A stretch of 64,000 nt of DNA, taken from contig NZ_CM000776.2 in assembly GCF_000162575.1 (NCBI RefSeq), forward strand, positions 686,950-750,949, given 5' to 3'. This DNA is from Helicobacter canadensis MIT 98-5491. GTDB taxonomy: Bacteria; Campylobacterota; Campylobacteria; Campylobacterales; Helicobacteraceae. A program made the position numbers and the translations under genes. The notes under the pieces are model-generated. The model worked only from the letters and a program-made list of their open reading frames with translations, was not told the DNA's origin and made no database searches. Below are positions 16,365 to 25,119 of this stretch, in pieces; position 1 is the stretch's first letter; every line of letters starts with the position of its first letter.

Positions 16365-17210
16365 ATGAAAAATTTATTGTTTCAAGTTGCTTTAATTGCC
16401 ATAGAAGCTGGTAAAATAGCCTTAAGATATTATGGCAAAGAAGAGTTTTTTTTAAAAGAGGATTCATCCCCCATCACTCAAGCAGATTTAGAATCAAATG
16501 CTTATATTACACAGGCTTTGCAGAAGATTTCTCCCTATGCAGTTTGTTCTGAAGAAGCGGTTTTAGAATATGCAAAACGCAAAGATTTGGAGTATTATTG
16601 GCTTATTGATCCACTTGATGGAACAAAAGATTTTTTGGCAAAAAATGGAGGTTGGACTATCAATATTGCTTTAATTCATAAAAATCATCCGATTCTAGGT
16701 GTGGTGTATGCACCTTGTTTTGATGGGTTGTATATGGGGTTAGAGGGTTTTGGAAGCTATACAATAGAATCCCAAAAGCTAAAAAATGCGATAGAATCAC
16801 ATTGCGTGGATGAGGTGTTTTTAGATTTAAATAAAATTCGCTTAAATGGAGAGAGAAATATAGCAGATAAGGAGTTAGTGGCGTGTGATTCAAATTTTCA
16901 TAGCACAGAATCTACGCAAGAATTTCTCAAAAAATATCATTTAAAAGTCCAAAAATATGGATCTTCTTTAAAAGTTTGTGCATTGGCTAAAGGTGAGGCG
17001 GATTTATACCCTAGATTTAATGGCACGAGTGAATGGGATATGGCAGCTTGTGATATTGTGTTAAGAGAAGCAGGGGGTGTGATTTTAGATTGCATAACCA
17101 AAAAGCCTTTGCTTTATAATAAAGAAAGTTTTAGAAATAATCATTTTATTGCGTTTTCAAAGAGTCAAATAGGGGGTCAAATTTATCGCGATCTTTTGGA
17201 GCAAGAGTAG
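16365..17210 (+). CDS. cysQ: 3'(2'),5'-bisphosphate nucleotidase-like phosphatase
   Basis: A 281-residue inositol-monophosphatase-superfamily protein of CysQ type. The metal motifs are SEEAVLEY (acidic), DPLDGTKDF, and GTSEWDMAACD near the C-terminus. CysQ removes the 3'-phosphate from phosphoadenosine phosphate left by sulfotransferases. It directly follows the Cj1416-type gene. Because the Cj1415 step adds a 3'-phosphate to a cytidine carrier, group transfer would leave cytidine 3',5'-bisphosphate; CysQ is well placed to recycle that. This link is inference. Confidence 0.82.
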   Translation: MKNLLFQVALIAIEAGKIALRYYGKEEFFLKEDSSPITQADLESNAYITQALQKISPYAVCSEEAVLEYAKRKDLEYYWLIDPLDGTKDFLAKNGGWTINIALIHKNHPILGVVYAPCFDGLYMGLEGFGSYTIESQKLKNAIESHCVDEVFLDLNKIRLNGERNIADKELVACDSNFHSTESTQEFLKKYHLKVQKYGSSLKVCALAKGEADLYPRFNGTSEWDMAACDIVLREAGGVILDCITKKPLLYNKESFRNNHFIAFSKSQIGGQIYRDLLEQE

Positions 17211-17270
17211 GGTGCTTGATATTTTTTGTAAAATTTTTGTATGATTAGAAAAAAATTCTTTGAATAGGGA

Positions 17271-19499
17271 ATGAGTTTGAAAGATTTGATTATTGTGGAA
17301 TCCCCAACTAAAGCCAAGACAATTAAAAATTTTGTGGGAAGCAATTATGAAGTGATTGCTTCAAAAGGGCATATTAGGGATTTACCTAAGCATAGTTTTG
17401 GCATTAAGATTGATAACCAAGAATTTATACCAGAATACAAGATTGATGAATCGCATAAAAATATTGTGAGTGAGTTAAAAAAGCTTGCTAAAGATTCTAA
17501 GACAATTTATATCGCAACCGATGAGGATCGAGAGGGTGAGGCAATAGGATTTCATATTGCAACGGCTATTGGCAAGGATCCGCAGAAATTACCTCGAATC
17601 GTATTTCACGAAATTACCAAAAAGGCGATTTTAGATTCGCTGAAAAATCCGCGTCATATTGATATGGATAAAGTCAATGCACAACAAGCAAGAAGATTGC
17701 TTGATCGAATCGTGGGTTATCGTTTAAGCCCTTTGATTGCTTCTAAGATTCAAAGGGGTTTGAGTGCAGGTAGAGTGCAAAGTAGCGCTTTGAAAATTAT
17801 TGTGGATAGGGAAAAAGAAATTTTAAATTTCAAACCCATTACTTATTATAGTATTGATATTGCTTTTAAAGAGCAATTAGAATCGGAGCTTTTGGAGTTT
17901 AAAGGGAAGAAGATTCAAAAGCTTAGTTTGCAAGATAAAGCAGAAGCATTAGAAATGATTCAACAGCTCAAACAAGAGAGTTTTAAGGTTAAAGAAATTG
18001 AAAATAAAAAACGAAAAACAGCCACTCCACCGCCTTTTATGACTTCTACACTGCAGCAAAGTGCTAGTTCAATTCTTGGCTTTTCCCCTTCACGCACAAT
18101 GCAAACAGCTCAAAAGCTTTATGAGGGAGTGATGACACATAAAGGTTCTATGGGTGTGATTACTTATATGAGGACTGATAGCTTAAATATTGCAAAAATT
18201 GCACAGGATGAGGCAAGAGAGTTTATTACTAAAACTTATGGTAAGGAGTATGCACCAAGTAAGCCTAAAAACTACGCAACTAAAGCTAAGGGCGCACAAG
18301 AAGCACACGAAGCTATTCGCCCTACCTTGGTTGATTTTACACCCCAGATTGCCGCACAATACCTTAAAGGCGATGAGCTAAAGTTATATACTTTAATTTA
18401 TAATCGTTTTTTAGCTTCACAAATGAGTGATGCAGAATTTGAATTGCAAAATATTTTTATTGATTCGAATTCTTCTCTTTTGAAAATTAGCGGTAGAAAA
18501 TTGATTTTTGATGGATTTTATCGGATTTTAGGTAATGAGGATAAGGATAAATTATTACCTCATTTAAAAGTTGGTGAAGTTTTGAAACTAGAAAAATGCG
18601 ACTTGAGTGAGCATCAAACTGAACCTCCAGCAAGGTTTTCTGAAGCAAGTCTTATTAAAACTTTAGAATCACTTGGCATAGGGCGTCCAAGCACTTATGC
18701 ACCGACGATTTCCTTGCTTAATTCTCGTGAATATATCAGCATAGAAAAAAAGCAGATTAAGCCTCAAGAAATCGCCTTTAAGGTGGTTGAGCTTTTAGAA
18801 AAGCACTTTTTGGAGATTGTGGATTCTAAATTTACAGCAAATTTAGAGGAAAAATTAGATGAGATTGCAGAAAATAAACAAGATTGGCAAAAGCTTCTGT
18901 GGGAGTTTTATGAGCCATTTATTCAAAAAGTGAATGAGGGAAAAACTTCTATACAAAGCCAAAAAATAGCGTTGCCAACAGGTGAAAATTGCCCTCTTTG
19001 TGGAAAGGAATTGATTAAGCGAAGTGGGAGATTTGGAGAGTTTGTGGGTTGTAGTGGGTATCCTAAATGCAAATATATCAAAAAAGAAGTAGAGGAAAAT
19101 GCCCAAGAAGAAAGCTATGGCGTGTGTGAGAAATGTGGCAAACCAATGGTTAAAAAACGCAGCAGAAGCGGTGAATTCTTAGCTTGTAGTGGTTATCCAG
19201 AATGCAAAAATACTAAATCGCTTAATAATTCTGCTCCAAGTGCTAAAAAGGCTGTAGAGGGCGTGAAATGTCCAAAGTGCAGTGGAGAGATTTTGGAGAG
19301 AATGAGTAGAAGAGGGAAGTTTTATGGTTGTGCTAATTATCCTAAATGTGATTTTATCTCCACTTATGAGCCAACTAATGTGCATTGCCCTAAATGCAAT
19401 TCTTTAATGGCAAAGAGAACTTATCGCAAAAAAGCTGTTTTAGAATGTATTGCTTGTAAAGAGCGAATCGAAGAAATTCAAACCACAATAAAGGAATAA
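17271..19499 (+). CDS. topA: DNA topoisomerase I
   Basis: A 742-residue type IA topoisomerase that relaxes negative supercoils. The Toprim domain opens with LIIVESPTKAKTIKNF and includes ATDEDREGEAIG; the active-site tyrosine is Y299 in VITYMRTDS; QEAHEAIRPT and LIKTLESLGIGRPSTYAP follow. The C-terminus holds four four-cysteine zinc ribbons (first CPLCGKELIKRSGRFGEF, last CPKCNSLMAKRTY). Length is normal for Helicobacter. A TATGAT box near 17240 lies upstream, so it probably has its own promoter after the glycan island ends. Confidence 0.97.
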   Translation: MSLKDLIIVESPTKAKTIKNFVGSNYEVIASKGHIRDLPKHSFGIKIDNQEFIPEYKIDESHKNIVSELKKLAKDSKTIYIATDEDREGEAIGFHIATAIGKDPQKLPRIVFHEITKKAILDSLKNPRHIDMDKVNAQQARRLLDRIVGYRLSPLIASKIQRGLSAGRVQSSALKIIVDREKEILNFKPITYYSIDIAFKEQLESELLEFKGKKIQKLSLQDKAEALEMIQQLKQESFKVKEIENKKRKTATPPPFMTSTLQQSASSILGFSPSRTMQTAQKLYEGVMTHKGSMGVITYMRTDSLNIAKIAQDEAREFITKTYGKEYAPSKPKNYATKAKGAQEAHEAIRPTLVDFTPQIAAQYLKGDELKLYTLIYNRFLASQMSDAEFELQNIFIDSNSSLLKISGRKLIFDGFYRILGNEDKDKLLPHLKVGEVLKLEKCDLSEHQTEPPARFSEASLIKTLESLGIGRPSTYAPTISLLNSREYISIEKKQIKPQEIAFKVVELLEKHFLEIVDSKFTANLEEKLDEIAENKQDWQKLLWEFYEPFIQKVNEGKTSIQSQKIALPTGENCPLCGKELIKRSGRFGEFVGCSGYPKCKYIKKEVEENAQEESYGVCEKCGKPMVKKRSRSGEFLACSGYPECKNTKSLNNSAPSAKKAVEGVKCPKCSGEILERMSRRGKFYGCANYPKCDFISTYEPTNVHCPKCNSLMAKRTYRKKAVLECIACKERIEEIQTTIKE

Positions 19500-19500
19500 A

Positions 19501-19905
19501 ATGACACAAGAAATTTTAGATTTTTTAGATAAGAATGTTACTTTTTTGGCAACTAAAGGAACTTGCGGGAATCCTAGGGTGAGACCTATAAAATCTGCAT
19601 TGTATAAAGATGAAAAATTGTATTTTTGCACTTCTAATAAAAAAGGAATGTATAAGCATATGCAAAATTTTTCAGGAGTGGAGTTGAGTGCATTTGATGG
19701 GGAGAATATGTGGATTAGAATCCGTGGAGAAGTAAAGTTTGATTCAAATCTTGCCATTAAAGAAGCAATGTTTGAAAAATATCCAAGTCTTGAAAGGATT
19801 TATCAAACTCCGCAGAATCCTGATTTTGTTGTGTTTTATTTAGAAAAAGTTAGCATTAAGATTCAAGATTTTAAAGGCAGAGATGAAGTTTTAACATTAG
19901 CTTAA
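19501..19905 (+). CDS. Pyridoxamine 5'-phosphate oxidase family protein
   Basis: A 134-residue split-barrel flavin-binding protein. GNPRVRPIKSALYKDEKLYFC and SNKKGMYKHMQN fit the family's FMN-contact region, with IRIRGEVKFD in the middle strand. It is much shorter than PdxH and lacks its C-terminal motif, so PdxH activity is unlikely; a small flavin reductase or stress-related role is more plausible. One base separates it from topA and 15 bases from bioB, so the three may be co-transcribed. Confidence 0.8.
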   Translation: MTQEILDFLDKNVTFLATKGTCGNPRVRPIKSALYKDEKLYFCTSNKKGMYKHMQNFSGVELSAFDGENMWIRIRGEVKFDSNLAIKEAMFEKYPSLERIYQTPQNPDFVVFYLEKVSIKIQDFKGRDEVLTLA

Positions 19906-19920
19906 GTTAAAAGGTTAAAA

Positions 19921-20760
19921 ATGAAGGAAATTTTTTTATGCACAATTTCTAATGTTTCTAGTGGGAGTTGTGCGGAAGATTGTGCTTATTGCACACAAAG
20001 TGCAAAATATAATGCGGATATTGATCGTTATAAATTTAAATCCATAGAGCAGATTGTTTTTGAAGCAAAAGAAGCAGCAAAAAATGGTGCTTTGGGGTTT
20101 TGCTTGGTAACAAGTGGAAGAAACCTTGATGATAAAAGAGTGGAATACATTTCAAGGGCTGCTAGAGCTATTGTTAATGAGGGTTTGCATTTGCATTTGA
20201 TTGGTTGTAGCGGGATTGCGGATAAGGATTCTTTGAAAGAGTTAAAAGAAGCAGGGATTGCTAGTTATAATCATAATTTAGAAACTTCTAAAAATTTCTT
20301 TCCTCAAATTTGCACAACTCATAGCTTTCAAGAGCGTTATGAGACTTGCGAAAATGCTTTGGAAGTTGGACTTGGATTGTGTAGTGGTGGAATCTTTGGA
20401 ATGGGAGAATCTTGGCAAGATAGATTAGATTTGCTTCACGCACTTCAAACGCTGAAGCCTCATAGCACTCCTATTAATTTTTTCATTCCAAACAAAGCTT
20501 TACCTTTAAAACAAGAAGTTTTAAGTCAAGAAGAGGCATTAGAGTGCGTGAGATTGGCAAGGGAGTATTTGCCCGATGTTCGATTGATGATTGCTGGAGG
20601 AAGAGAGCGAGTTTTTGGAGAGAATCAAAAAGAGTTGTTTGAATGTGGCATTAATGCCGTGGTTTTGGGAGATTATTTAACCACAAAAGGCAATACACCC
20701 AAAGAAGAAGTCTTAAGAATTAAATCATATGGATATGGAATTGCCACAAGTTGTGAGTAA
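19921..20760 (+). CDS. bioB: Biotin synthase
   Basis: A 279-residue radical-SAM enzyme that inserts sulfur into dethiobiotin, the last step of biotin synthesis. The [4Fe-4S]-SAM cysteines are C17, C21 and C24 in SCAEDCAYC; YNHNLETSKNFF, GLCSGGIFGMGES and AGGRERVFG are all diagnostic. At 279 residues it matches the short epsilonproteobacterial BioB rather than the 340-residue E. coli form. No other bio genes are adjacent. Confidence 0.95.
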   Translation: MKEIFLCTISNVSSGSCAEDCAYCTQSAKYNADIDRYKFKSIEQIVFEAKEAAKNGALGFCLVTSGRNLDDKRVEYISRAARAIVNEGLHLHLIGCSGIADKDSLKELKEAGIASYNHNLETSKNFFPQICTTHSFQERYETCENALEVGLGLCSGGIFGMGESWQDRLDLLHALQTLKPHSTPINFFIPNKALPLKQEVLSQEEALECVRLAREYLPDVRLMIAGGRERVFGENQKELFECGINAVVLGDYLTTKGNTPKEEVLRIKSYGYGIATSCE

Positions 20761-20765
20761 TTAAA

Positions 20766-21608
20766 ATGTATTTGAAACTTCTATCAAGAATTAAGGTTGA
20801 ATCTATTCCATCGCTAAAGATCTTATATGGGTTTTTAAAGGGGGATTTGCTTTATTTTGCGGCAAGTCTTAGCTTTTATACCATTTTTGCTCTCTTGCCG
20901 ATGCTTTTGATTGTTTTTTCTCTAGTGGCAGCCTTGCCGGATTTTAAGGATTATTTGGAGAGTTTTAAGAATCTAGTTATTACAAATTTTTTACCGACTT
21001 ATTCTGATGTGTTTTTGGATTATATGGATAGCTTTTTAGCAAACTCTGCAAAGCTTGGTGGAATGGGTTTATTGTATGCTTTTGTTACTTCCATTTTATT
21101 TTTCAAAAATTATCAATTCATTGCGGGTAAAATTTTTCATACAAAACCACGAGGATTTTGGGATTCTCTAGCGGTTTATTGGACTTGTATGACACTTTTT
21201 CCGGTGGGAATTTTGTTTTCTATTTATTTGAGTGCCAAGGCTTATGCTTATTTAGATGTTTTGGGATATAAGGATTTTATGCTTTGGCTCTTTAGGCTTA
21301 GCCCTTATTTGATTACTTGGGCGATTTTTTTTATTTTTTTTAAGATTTCTGCGAATACGCAAATTGATTTTAAAAATACTTTGATAAGCTCACTTATTAC
21401 GGCTTTGCTTTGGTCTTTTTGTAAATGGGGATTTGTGTATTATGTTTTTTATAATAAGGCTTATTTGACGCTTTATGGGTCTTTAAGTATTTTATTGTTT
21501 TTGTTTATTTGGGTGTATCTTTCGTGGGCAATTTTACTTTTTGGAATGAAGCTTAGTTATGTGATTGGCGAAGTCTTTTGTGGGGAGAGGCAAAAAGAAG
21601 TTAAATGA
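20766..21608 (+). CDS. YihY/virulence factor BrkB family membrane protein
   Basis: A 280-residue inner-membrane protein with about six hydrophobic segments, starting with FLKGDLLYFAASLSFYTIFALLP, the hallmark of the YihY/BrkB family once misnamed ribonuclease BN. LYGSLSILLFLFIWVYLSW near the C-terminus is also conserved. Its function is not established; a transport or envelope role is suspected for the family. It starts 5 bases after bioB and is likely co-transcribed with it. Confidence 0.88.
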   Translation: MYLKLLSRIKVESIPSLKILYGFLKGDLLYFAASLSFYTIFALLPMLLIVFSLVAALPDFKDYLESFKNLVITNFLPTYSDVFLDYMDSFLANSAKLGGMGLLYAFVTSILFFKNYQFIAGKIFHTKPRGFWDSLAVYWTCMTLFPVGILFSIYLSAKAYAYLDVLGYKDFMLWLFRLSPYLITWAIFFIFFKISANTQIDFKNTLISSLITALLWSFCKWGFVYYVFYNKAYLTLYGSLSILLFLFIWVYLSWAILLFGMKLSYVIGEVFCGERQKEVK

Positions 21609-21621
21609 AAGTTAGTTATGC

Positions 21622-21627
21622 TATAAT
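21622..21627 (+). promoter_or_regulatory. Probable -10 element for the CorC-type gene
   Basis: A perfect TATAAT 36 bases before the TTG start at 21663, in the 54-base gap after the YihY-type gene. The ribosome binding site AAAGGAGAG follows near 21651. Confidence 0.5.
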
Positions 21628-21662
21628 AATTGGGTAATTTTTAAAATTTTAAAGGAGAGTTT

Positions 21663-22988
21663 TTGGAAGTGGATTCGATTTTGCTGTCTATTCTTGCTTT
21701 GTTTCTTGTTTTATTGAATGGTTTTTTTGTTCTCTCTGAATTTGCTATTGTTAAAATCCGCCGCTCCCGTTTAGAAGAGTTAGTTAAACGCGAAGTTTCT
21801 GGAGCAAAACTTGCACTCAAAATTACAGGGAAACTTGATTCTTATCTTTCTGCGACACAACTTGGAATCACTCTTTCATCTTTAGGGCTTGGTTGGATAG
21901 GAGAACCAGCAGTTGCACGACTTTTAGAAGTCCCCTTTAAATATTTTATTGGAGATAACCCTGTTTTATTGCATTCTGTAAGCTTTGTGATTGCTTTTAG
22001 TTTTATTACGCTTTTGCATGTGGTTGTAGGAGAAATTGTTCCAAAATCTATTGCAATTGCTAAAGCAGAAAAATCTGTGCTATTAGTTGCAAGACCTTTG
22101 CATATTTTTTGGGTAGTGTTTTATCCCGTGATTAAAATTTTTGATTTTATTGCTGCTGTCATTTTGCATGCAATAAAAATTAAACCTGCTAGTGAGGGTG
22201 AAGAAAGTGCGCATTCTGAAGAAGAACTCAAAATTATTGTGGGAGAAAGCTTAAAAGGTGGATATTTAGATACGATTGAGAATGAAATTATTCAAAATGC
22301 TGTGAGCTTCTCTGATACGATGGCAAAGGAGATTATGACTCCTAGAAAAGATATGATTTGTTTGTATGATGATAATAGCTATGAAGAAAATATGCAAATT
22401 GTTACAACCACTAAACATACACGCTACCCTTATTGCAAGGAAGGTAAAGATAATATTATTGGAATGGTGCATTTAAGGGATTTATTAGAGACAATGTTAT
22501 CTGATAATCCCTCTAAGGAATTAGAAAAACTTGTAAGAGAAATGATTATTGTGCCAGAGAGTGCTTCAATTTCTAATATTCTCATTCAAATGAATCGTAG
22601 GCAGATTCACACGGCTTTAGTGGTTGATGAATACGGAGGAACTGCCGGATTACTTACAATGGAAGATATTTTAGAGGAAGTTATTGGGGATATTTCTGAT
22701 GAACACGACAAAAAAAGCGAGGATTATCATAAAATTGATGAAGACACCTATTCTTTTGATGGAATGTTAGACTTAGAGCGTGTAGCGGATGTGCTTGGAA
22801 TCACTTTTGAAGAAGACACAGAACAAGTTACTATTGGCGGATATGTCTTTAATTTGTTGGAGCGTATGCCAGTAGTGGGTGATGTTATTAGTGATGAATT
22901 TTGCGAATATGAAGTTTTAGCGACACAAGGAGCTAGAATCGTCCGTTTAAAAGCTAAAAAGAAACCTTTTGAAATGCAAGAAGAATAA
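21663..22988 (+). CDS. CNNM/CorC (HlyC-type) membrane protein with CBS domains
   Basis: A 441-residue protein: an N-terminal DUF21/CNNM membrane domain with about four segments (FLVLLNGFFVLSEFAIVK, then LGLGWIGEPAVARLLEVP), two CBS domains (FSDTMAKEIMTPRKDM, and IHTALVVDEYGGTAGLLTMED) and a C-terminal CorC/HlyC domain (GYVFNLLERMPVVGD). Members are linked to divalent-cation (Mg2+, Co2+) efflux or homeostasis; the haemolysin name is historical. The start is TTG 21663 with AAAGGAGAG upstream. Confidence 0.9.
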   Translation: MEVDSILLSILALFLVLLNGFFVLSEFAIVKIRRSRLEELVKREVSGAKLALKITGKLDSYLSATQLGITLSSLGLGWIGEPAVARLLEVPFKYFIGDNPVLLHSVSFVIAFSFITLLHVVVGEIVPKSIAIAKAEKSVLLVARPLHIFWVVFYPVIKIFDFIAAVILHAIKIKPASEGEESAHSEEELKIIVGESLKGGYLDTIENEIIQNAVSFSDTMAKEIMTPRKDMICLYDDNSYEENMQIVTTTKHTRYPYCKEGKDNIIGMVHLRDLLETMLSDNPSKELEKLVREMIIVPESASISNILIQMNRRQIHTALVVDEYGGTAGLLTMEDILEEVIGDISDEHDKKSEDYHKIDEDTYSFDGMLDLERVADVLGITFEEDTEQVTIGGYVFNLLERMPVVGDVISDEFCEYEVLATQGARIVRLKAKKKPFEMQEE

Positions 22989-23174
22989 ATGATAGATTTC
23001 TTTTTTGTTGGACTACAACTTTTGTTTATTGGATTGAAATTAGCAGGGAAGATTGAATGGTCTTGGTGGCTAGTGCTTTTACCTGCAATTTTATATTTAT
23101 TTTTTTATCTTTTTTTAATGGTGCTAATTGGCGGATTTTTAATAGGGCTTGGTGCTGCACTTTCAACAATATAA
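22989..23174 (+). CDS. Small hydrophobic membrane protein
   Basis: A 61-residue protein with two hydrophobic stretches separated by a tryptophan-rich turn (KIEWSWWLVLLP). It begins directly after the CorC-type gene and ends 11 bases before purE, so it belongs to that operon. Similar short proteins of the transmembrane Fragile-X-F type are found in many bacteria and have no known role. The call as a real gene rests on its snug position and normal start; nothing more can be said. Confidence 0.65.
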   Translation: MIDFFFVGLQLLFIGLKLAGKIEWSWWLVLLPAILYLFFYLFLMVLIGGFLIGLGAALSTI

Positions 23175-23185
23175 AGGAGAAATAG

Positions 23186-23680
23186 ATGGAATTTATAGCA
23201 ATTTTAATGGGAAGTAAAAGCGATTATGAAGTGATGAATGAATGTATTTTAGTGTTAAAGAAATTTGATGTGCCTTATGAAGTGATTATTAGTTCAGCTC
23301 ACAGAAGTCCTAATCGAACTAAGGATTATGTGAAACAAGCAGAACAAAAGGGTGCAAAAGTTTTTATTGCAGCAGCGGGAATGGCAGCGCATTTGGCAGG
23401 AGCAGTTGCATCAATGACAACAAAACCTGTTATCGGAGTGCCTCTTAAAGGGGGAGCTTTAGATGGTTTAGATTCTTTACTTTCCACGGTGCAAATGCCC
23501 TCTGGAATGCCTGTAGCAACTGTGGCTTTAGGGAAAACTGGAGCAGTCAATAGTGCTTATTTGGCAATGCAGATTTTGGCATTAAATAATGCAGAATTAG
23601 AAGGAAAATTACGAGAAGATCGTGTGATGAAAGCCAAAAATGTTGAATTGGATTCCCAAGATATTGAAGTGATTTTATAG
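23186..23680 (+). CDS. purE: N5-carboxyaminoimidazole ribonucleotide mutase
   Basis: A 164-residue class I PurE. It moves the carboxyl group from N5-CAIR to CAIR in purine synthesis. The substrate motifs GSKSDYEVMN (residues 9-18), SAHRSPNRT and AAGMAAHLAGAVAS are intact, as is GVPLKGGALDGLDSLLS. A good ribosome binding site (AAAGGAGA) lies before ATG 23186. purK is not adjacent. Confidence 0.95.
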   Translation: MEFIAILMGSKSDYEVMNECILVLKKFDVPYEVIISSAHRSPNRTKDYVKQAEQKGAKVFIAAAGMAAHLAGAVASMTTKPVIGVPLKGGALDGLDSLLSTVQMPSGMPVATVALGKTGAVNSAYLAMQILALNNAELEGKLREDRVMKAKNVELDSQDIEVIL

Positions 23681-23690
23681 GGGCTATGTA

Positions 23691-24176
23691 ATGGAAACTT
23701 GGGTTAAGATTGATGAGTTTGCCTCTTTGGCTAATCTAACAAGAGAAAGGGTGTTAGAGATGGTTGCTAGTGGCGAATTAAAAAGCAAACAAGAAAATGG
23801 GGTTTTTCTCATTGATGCAGGGAGTGGCACAAAGGCTGTAGTGCATACAGGAAGCAATGCAGTGATGATAGATAACTCAAATGTTGGCGTAGATAATGAA
23901 TTTGTTGAAAAGACAATTGGCACAATTCTTAGTTTGCACGAAAAAGTGATTAGTGCTAAAGAAGAAACAATTACAAGCGTTAAAAGTGAGAATCAATTCT
24001 TAAAAGATGCTCTTTTTAATACACAAGAAGTCTATGAAGATGATAAAAAAACAATCGCTATTTTGCGAGAGCAACTCAAAGCAGCCCAAGAAGAAATTGA
24101 GTTTTTAAAACGGAAATATAAAATGATGTGGGGCAAAGTGATTAATACAAAACCAAAAGAAGGAATGGACGATTAA
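23691..24176 (+). CDS. DUF3972 family protein
   Basis: A 161-residue protein of the DUF3972 family found in Campylobacter and Helicobacter. The first 50 residues (WVKIDEFASLANLTRERVLEMVASGEL) resemble a MerR-like helix-turn-helix in which a residue pair dictates DNA or partner contact; residues 75-150 are strongly helical with heptads (FLKDALFNTQEVYEDDKKT, LREQLKAAQEEIEFLKRKY), suggesting a coiled coil. Function unknown. It sits between purE and the DUF89 gene, overlapping the latter if the ATT start is right. Confidence 0.8.
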   Translation: METWVKIDEFASLANLTRERVLEMVASGELKSKQENGVFLIDAGSGTKAVVHTGSNAVMIDNSNVGVDNEFVEKTIGTILSLHEKVISAKEETITSVKSENQFLKDALFNTQEVYEDDKKTIAILREQLKAAQEEIEFLKRKYKMMWGKVINTKPKEGMDD

Positions 24177-25119
24177 TTTAGAACAAAGATGCTTGGCTTG
24201 TTTGCAAAAACAAGCAATGAGAACAGCAGAAGTCATTAATTTTTTTCAAAAAGAAGCAATCAATCAAATAGAGCAAGAAATTTTAGTTAATTATCAAGAG
24301 AGCGTTTTAGGTTTTTTTGAAAAAAAGGGAATTATTTTAGAAAAAAATAGAGAGATTCCACCTACACTTTTGGCGGTAGTTTTATACGATAGGATTTCAA
24401 AGCTAACAAAAAATCCTACACCTTATTGGCGTATAAAACAACAAAGCATTCAAAAAGCAAGATTACTTAAAGAATCTCTCAAAGAAAAGCTAAAAACAAT
24501 TTCTAAAGAGAATCAATTAGAGTTTGGTATTTATTGTGCAGTGCTTGGAAATGTGATTGATTATGGTGCTGAATATGCGTTTAATTTAGAAGAAGAGTGT
24601 CAAAAAATTTTTGATACACGCTTTGCTTATTTTCATATAAACGCTTTAAAGCAGCAGTTACAAAAGGCTAAAAAAATAATTTATATTGGTGATAATGCTG
24701 GAGAAAATGAACTTGATGAAATTTTGATTCAAATTTTTAAAGCCCATTATCCACAATTGCAAATTTTTTATTTTGTAAGGGGTGCAGAGATTATTAATGA
24801 TATTACTTTAGATGATTTGCATCAAAGTGATTCGGAGCTTTTTAAGATTTGTGAAGTAAGGGATAGTGGTGTGCCAAGCCCTGGATTTATTTATGAATTA
24901 GCTAATATTGAATCCCAAAGGCTTTTTAGGGAAGCAGATTTGGTTTTTGCTAAGGGAATGGGGAATTTTGAATCACTAGAAAAACAAGCACAAGATGATT
25001 CTAGAATCTTCTTTTTATTTAAAATAAAATGCAATGTTGTAGCGGATTATTTAAATCAAAAATTAGGGGAATTTGTTTTGTTGCATTCCCATTCTTTAAA
25101 AAAAGGATTAGTATGCTAA
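24172..25119 (+). CDS. DUF89 (ARMT1-like) family protein, unusual start
   Basis: A DUF89 protein of about 315 residues, related to metal-dependent phosphatases (GDNAGENELDEI near residue 180, then ADLVFAKGMGNFES). The conserved N-terminal cysteine pair CLACLQKQAM begins at 24190, before the first standard start (TTG 24193). The only upstream candidates in frame before the stop at 24136 are ATT 24172, TTA 24139 and ATA 24142; ATT 24172 follows AAGGA at 24160-24164 by seven bases, so I place the start there. If wrong, translation begins at TTG 24193 without the first cysteine. Confidence 0.75.
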   Translation: MNLEQRCLACLQKQAMRTAEVINFFQKEAINQIEQEILVNYQESVLGFFEKKGIILEKNREIPPTLLAVVLYDRISKLTKNPTPYWRIKQQSIQKARLLKESLKEKLKTISKENQLEFGIYCAVLGNVIDYGAEYAFNLEEECQKIFDTRFAYFHINALKQQLQKAKKIIYIGDNAGENELDEILIQIFKAHYPQLQIFYFVRGAEIINDITLDDLHQSDSELFKICEVRDSGVPSPGFIYELANIESQRLFREADLVFAKGMGNFESLEKQAQDDSRIFFLFKIKCNVVADYLNQKLGEFVLLHSHSLKKGLVC

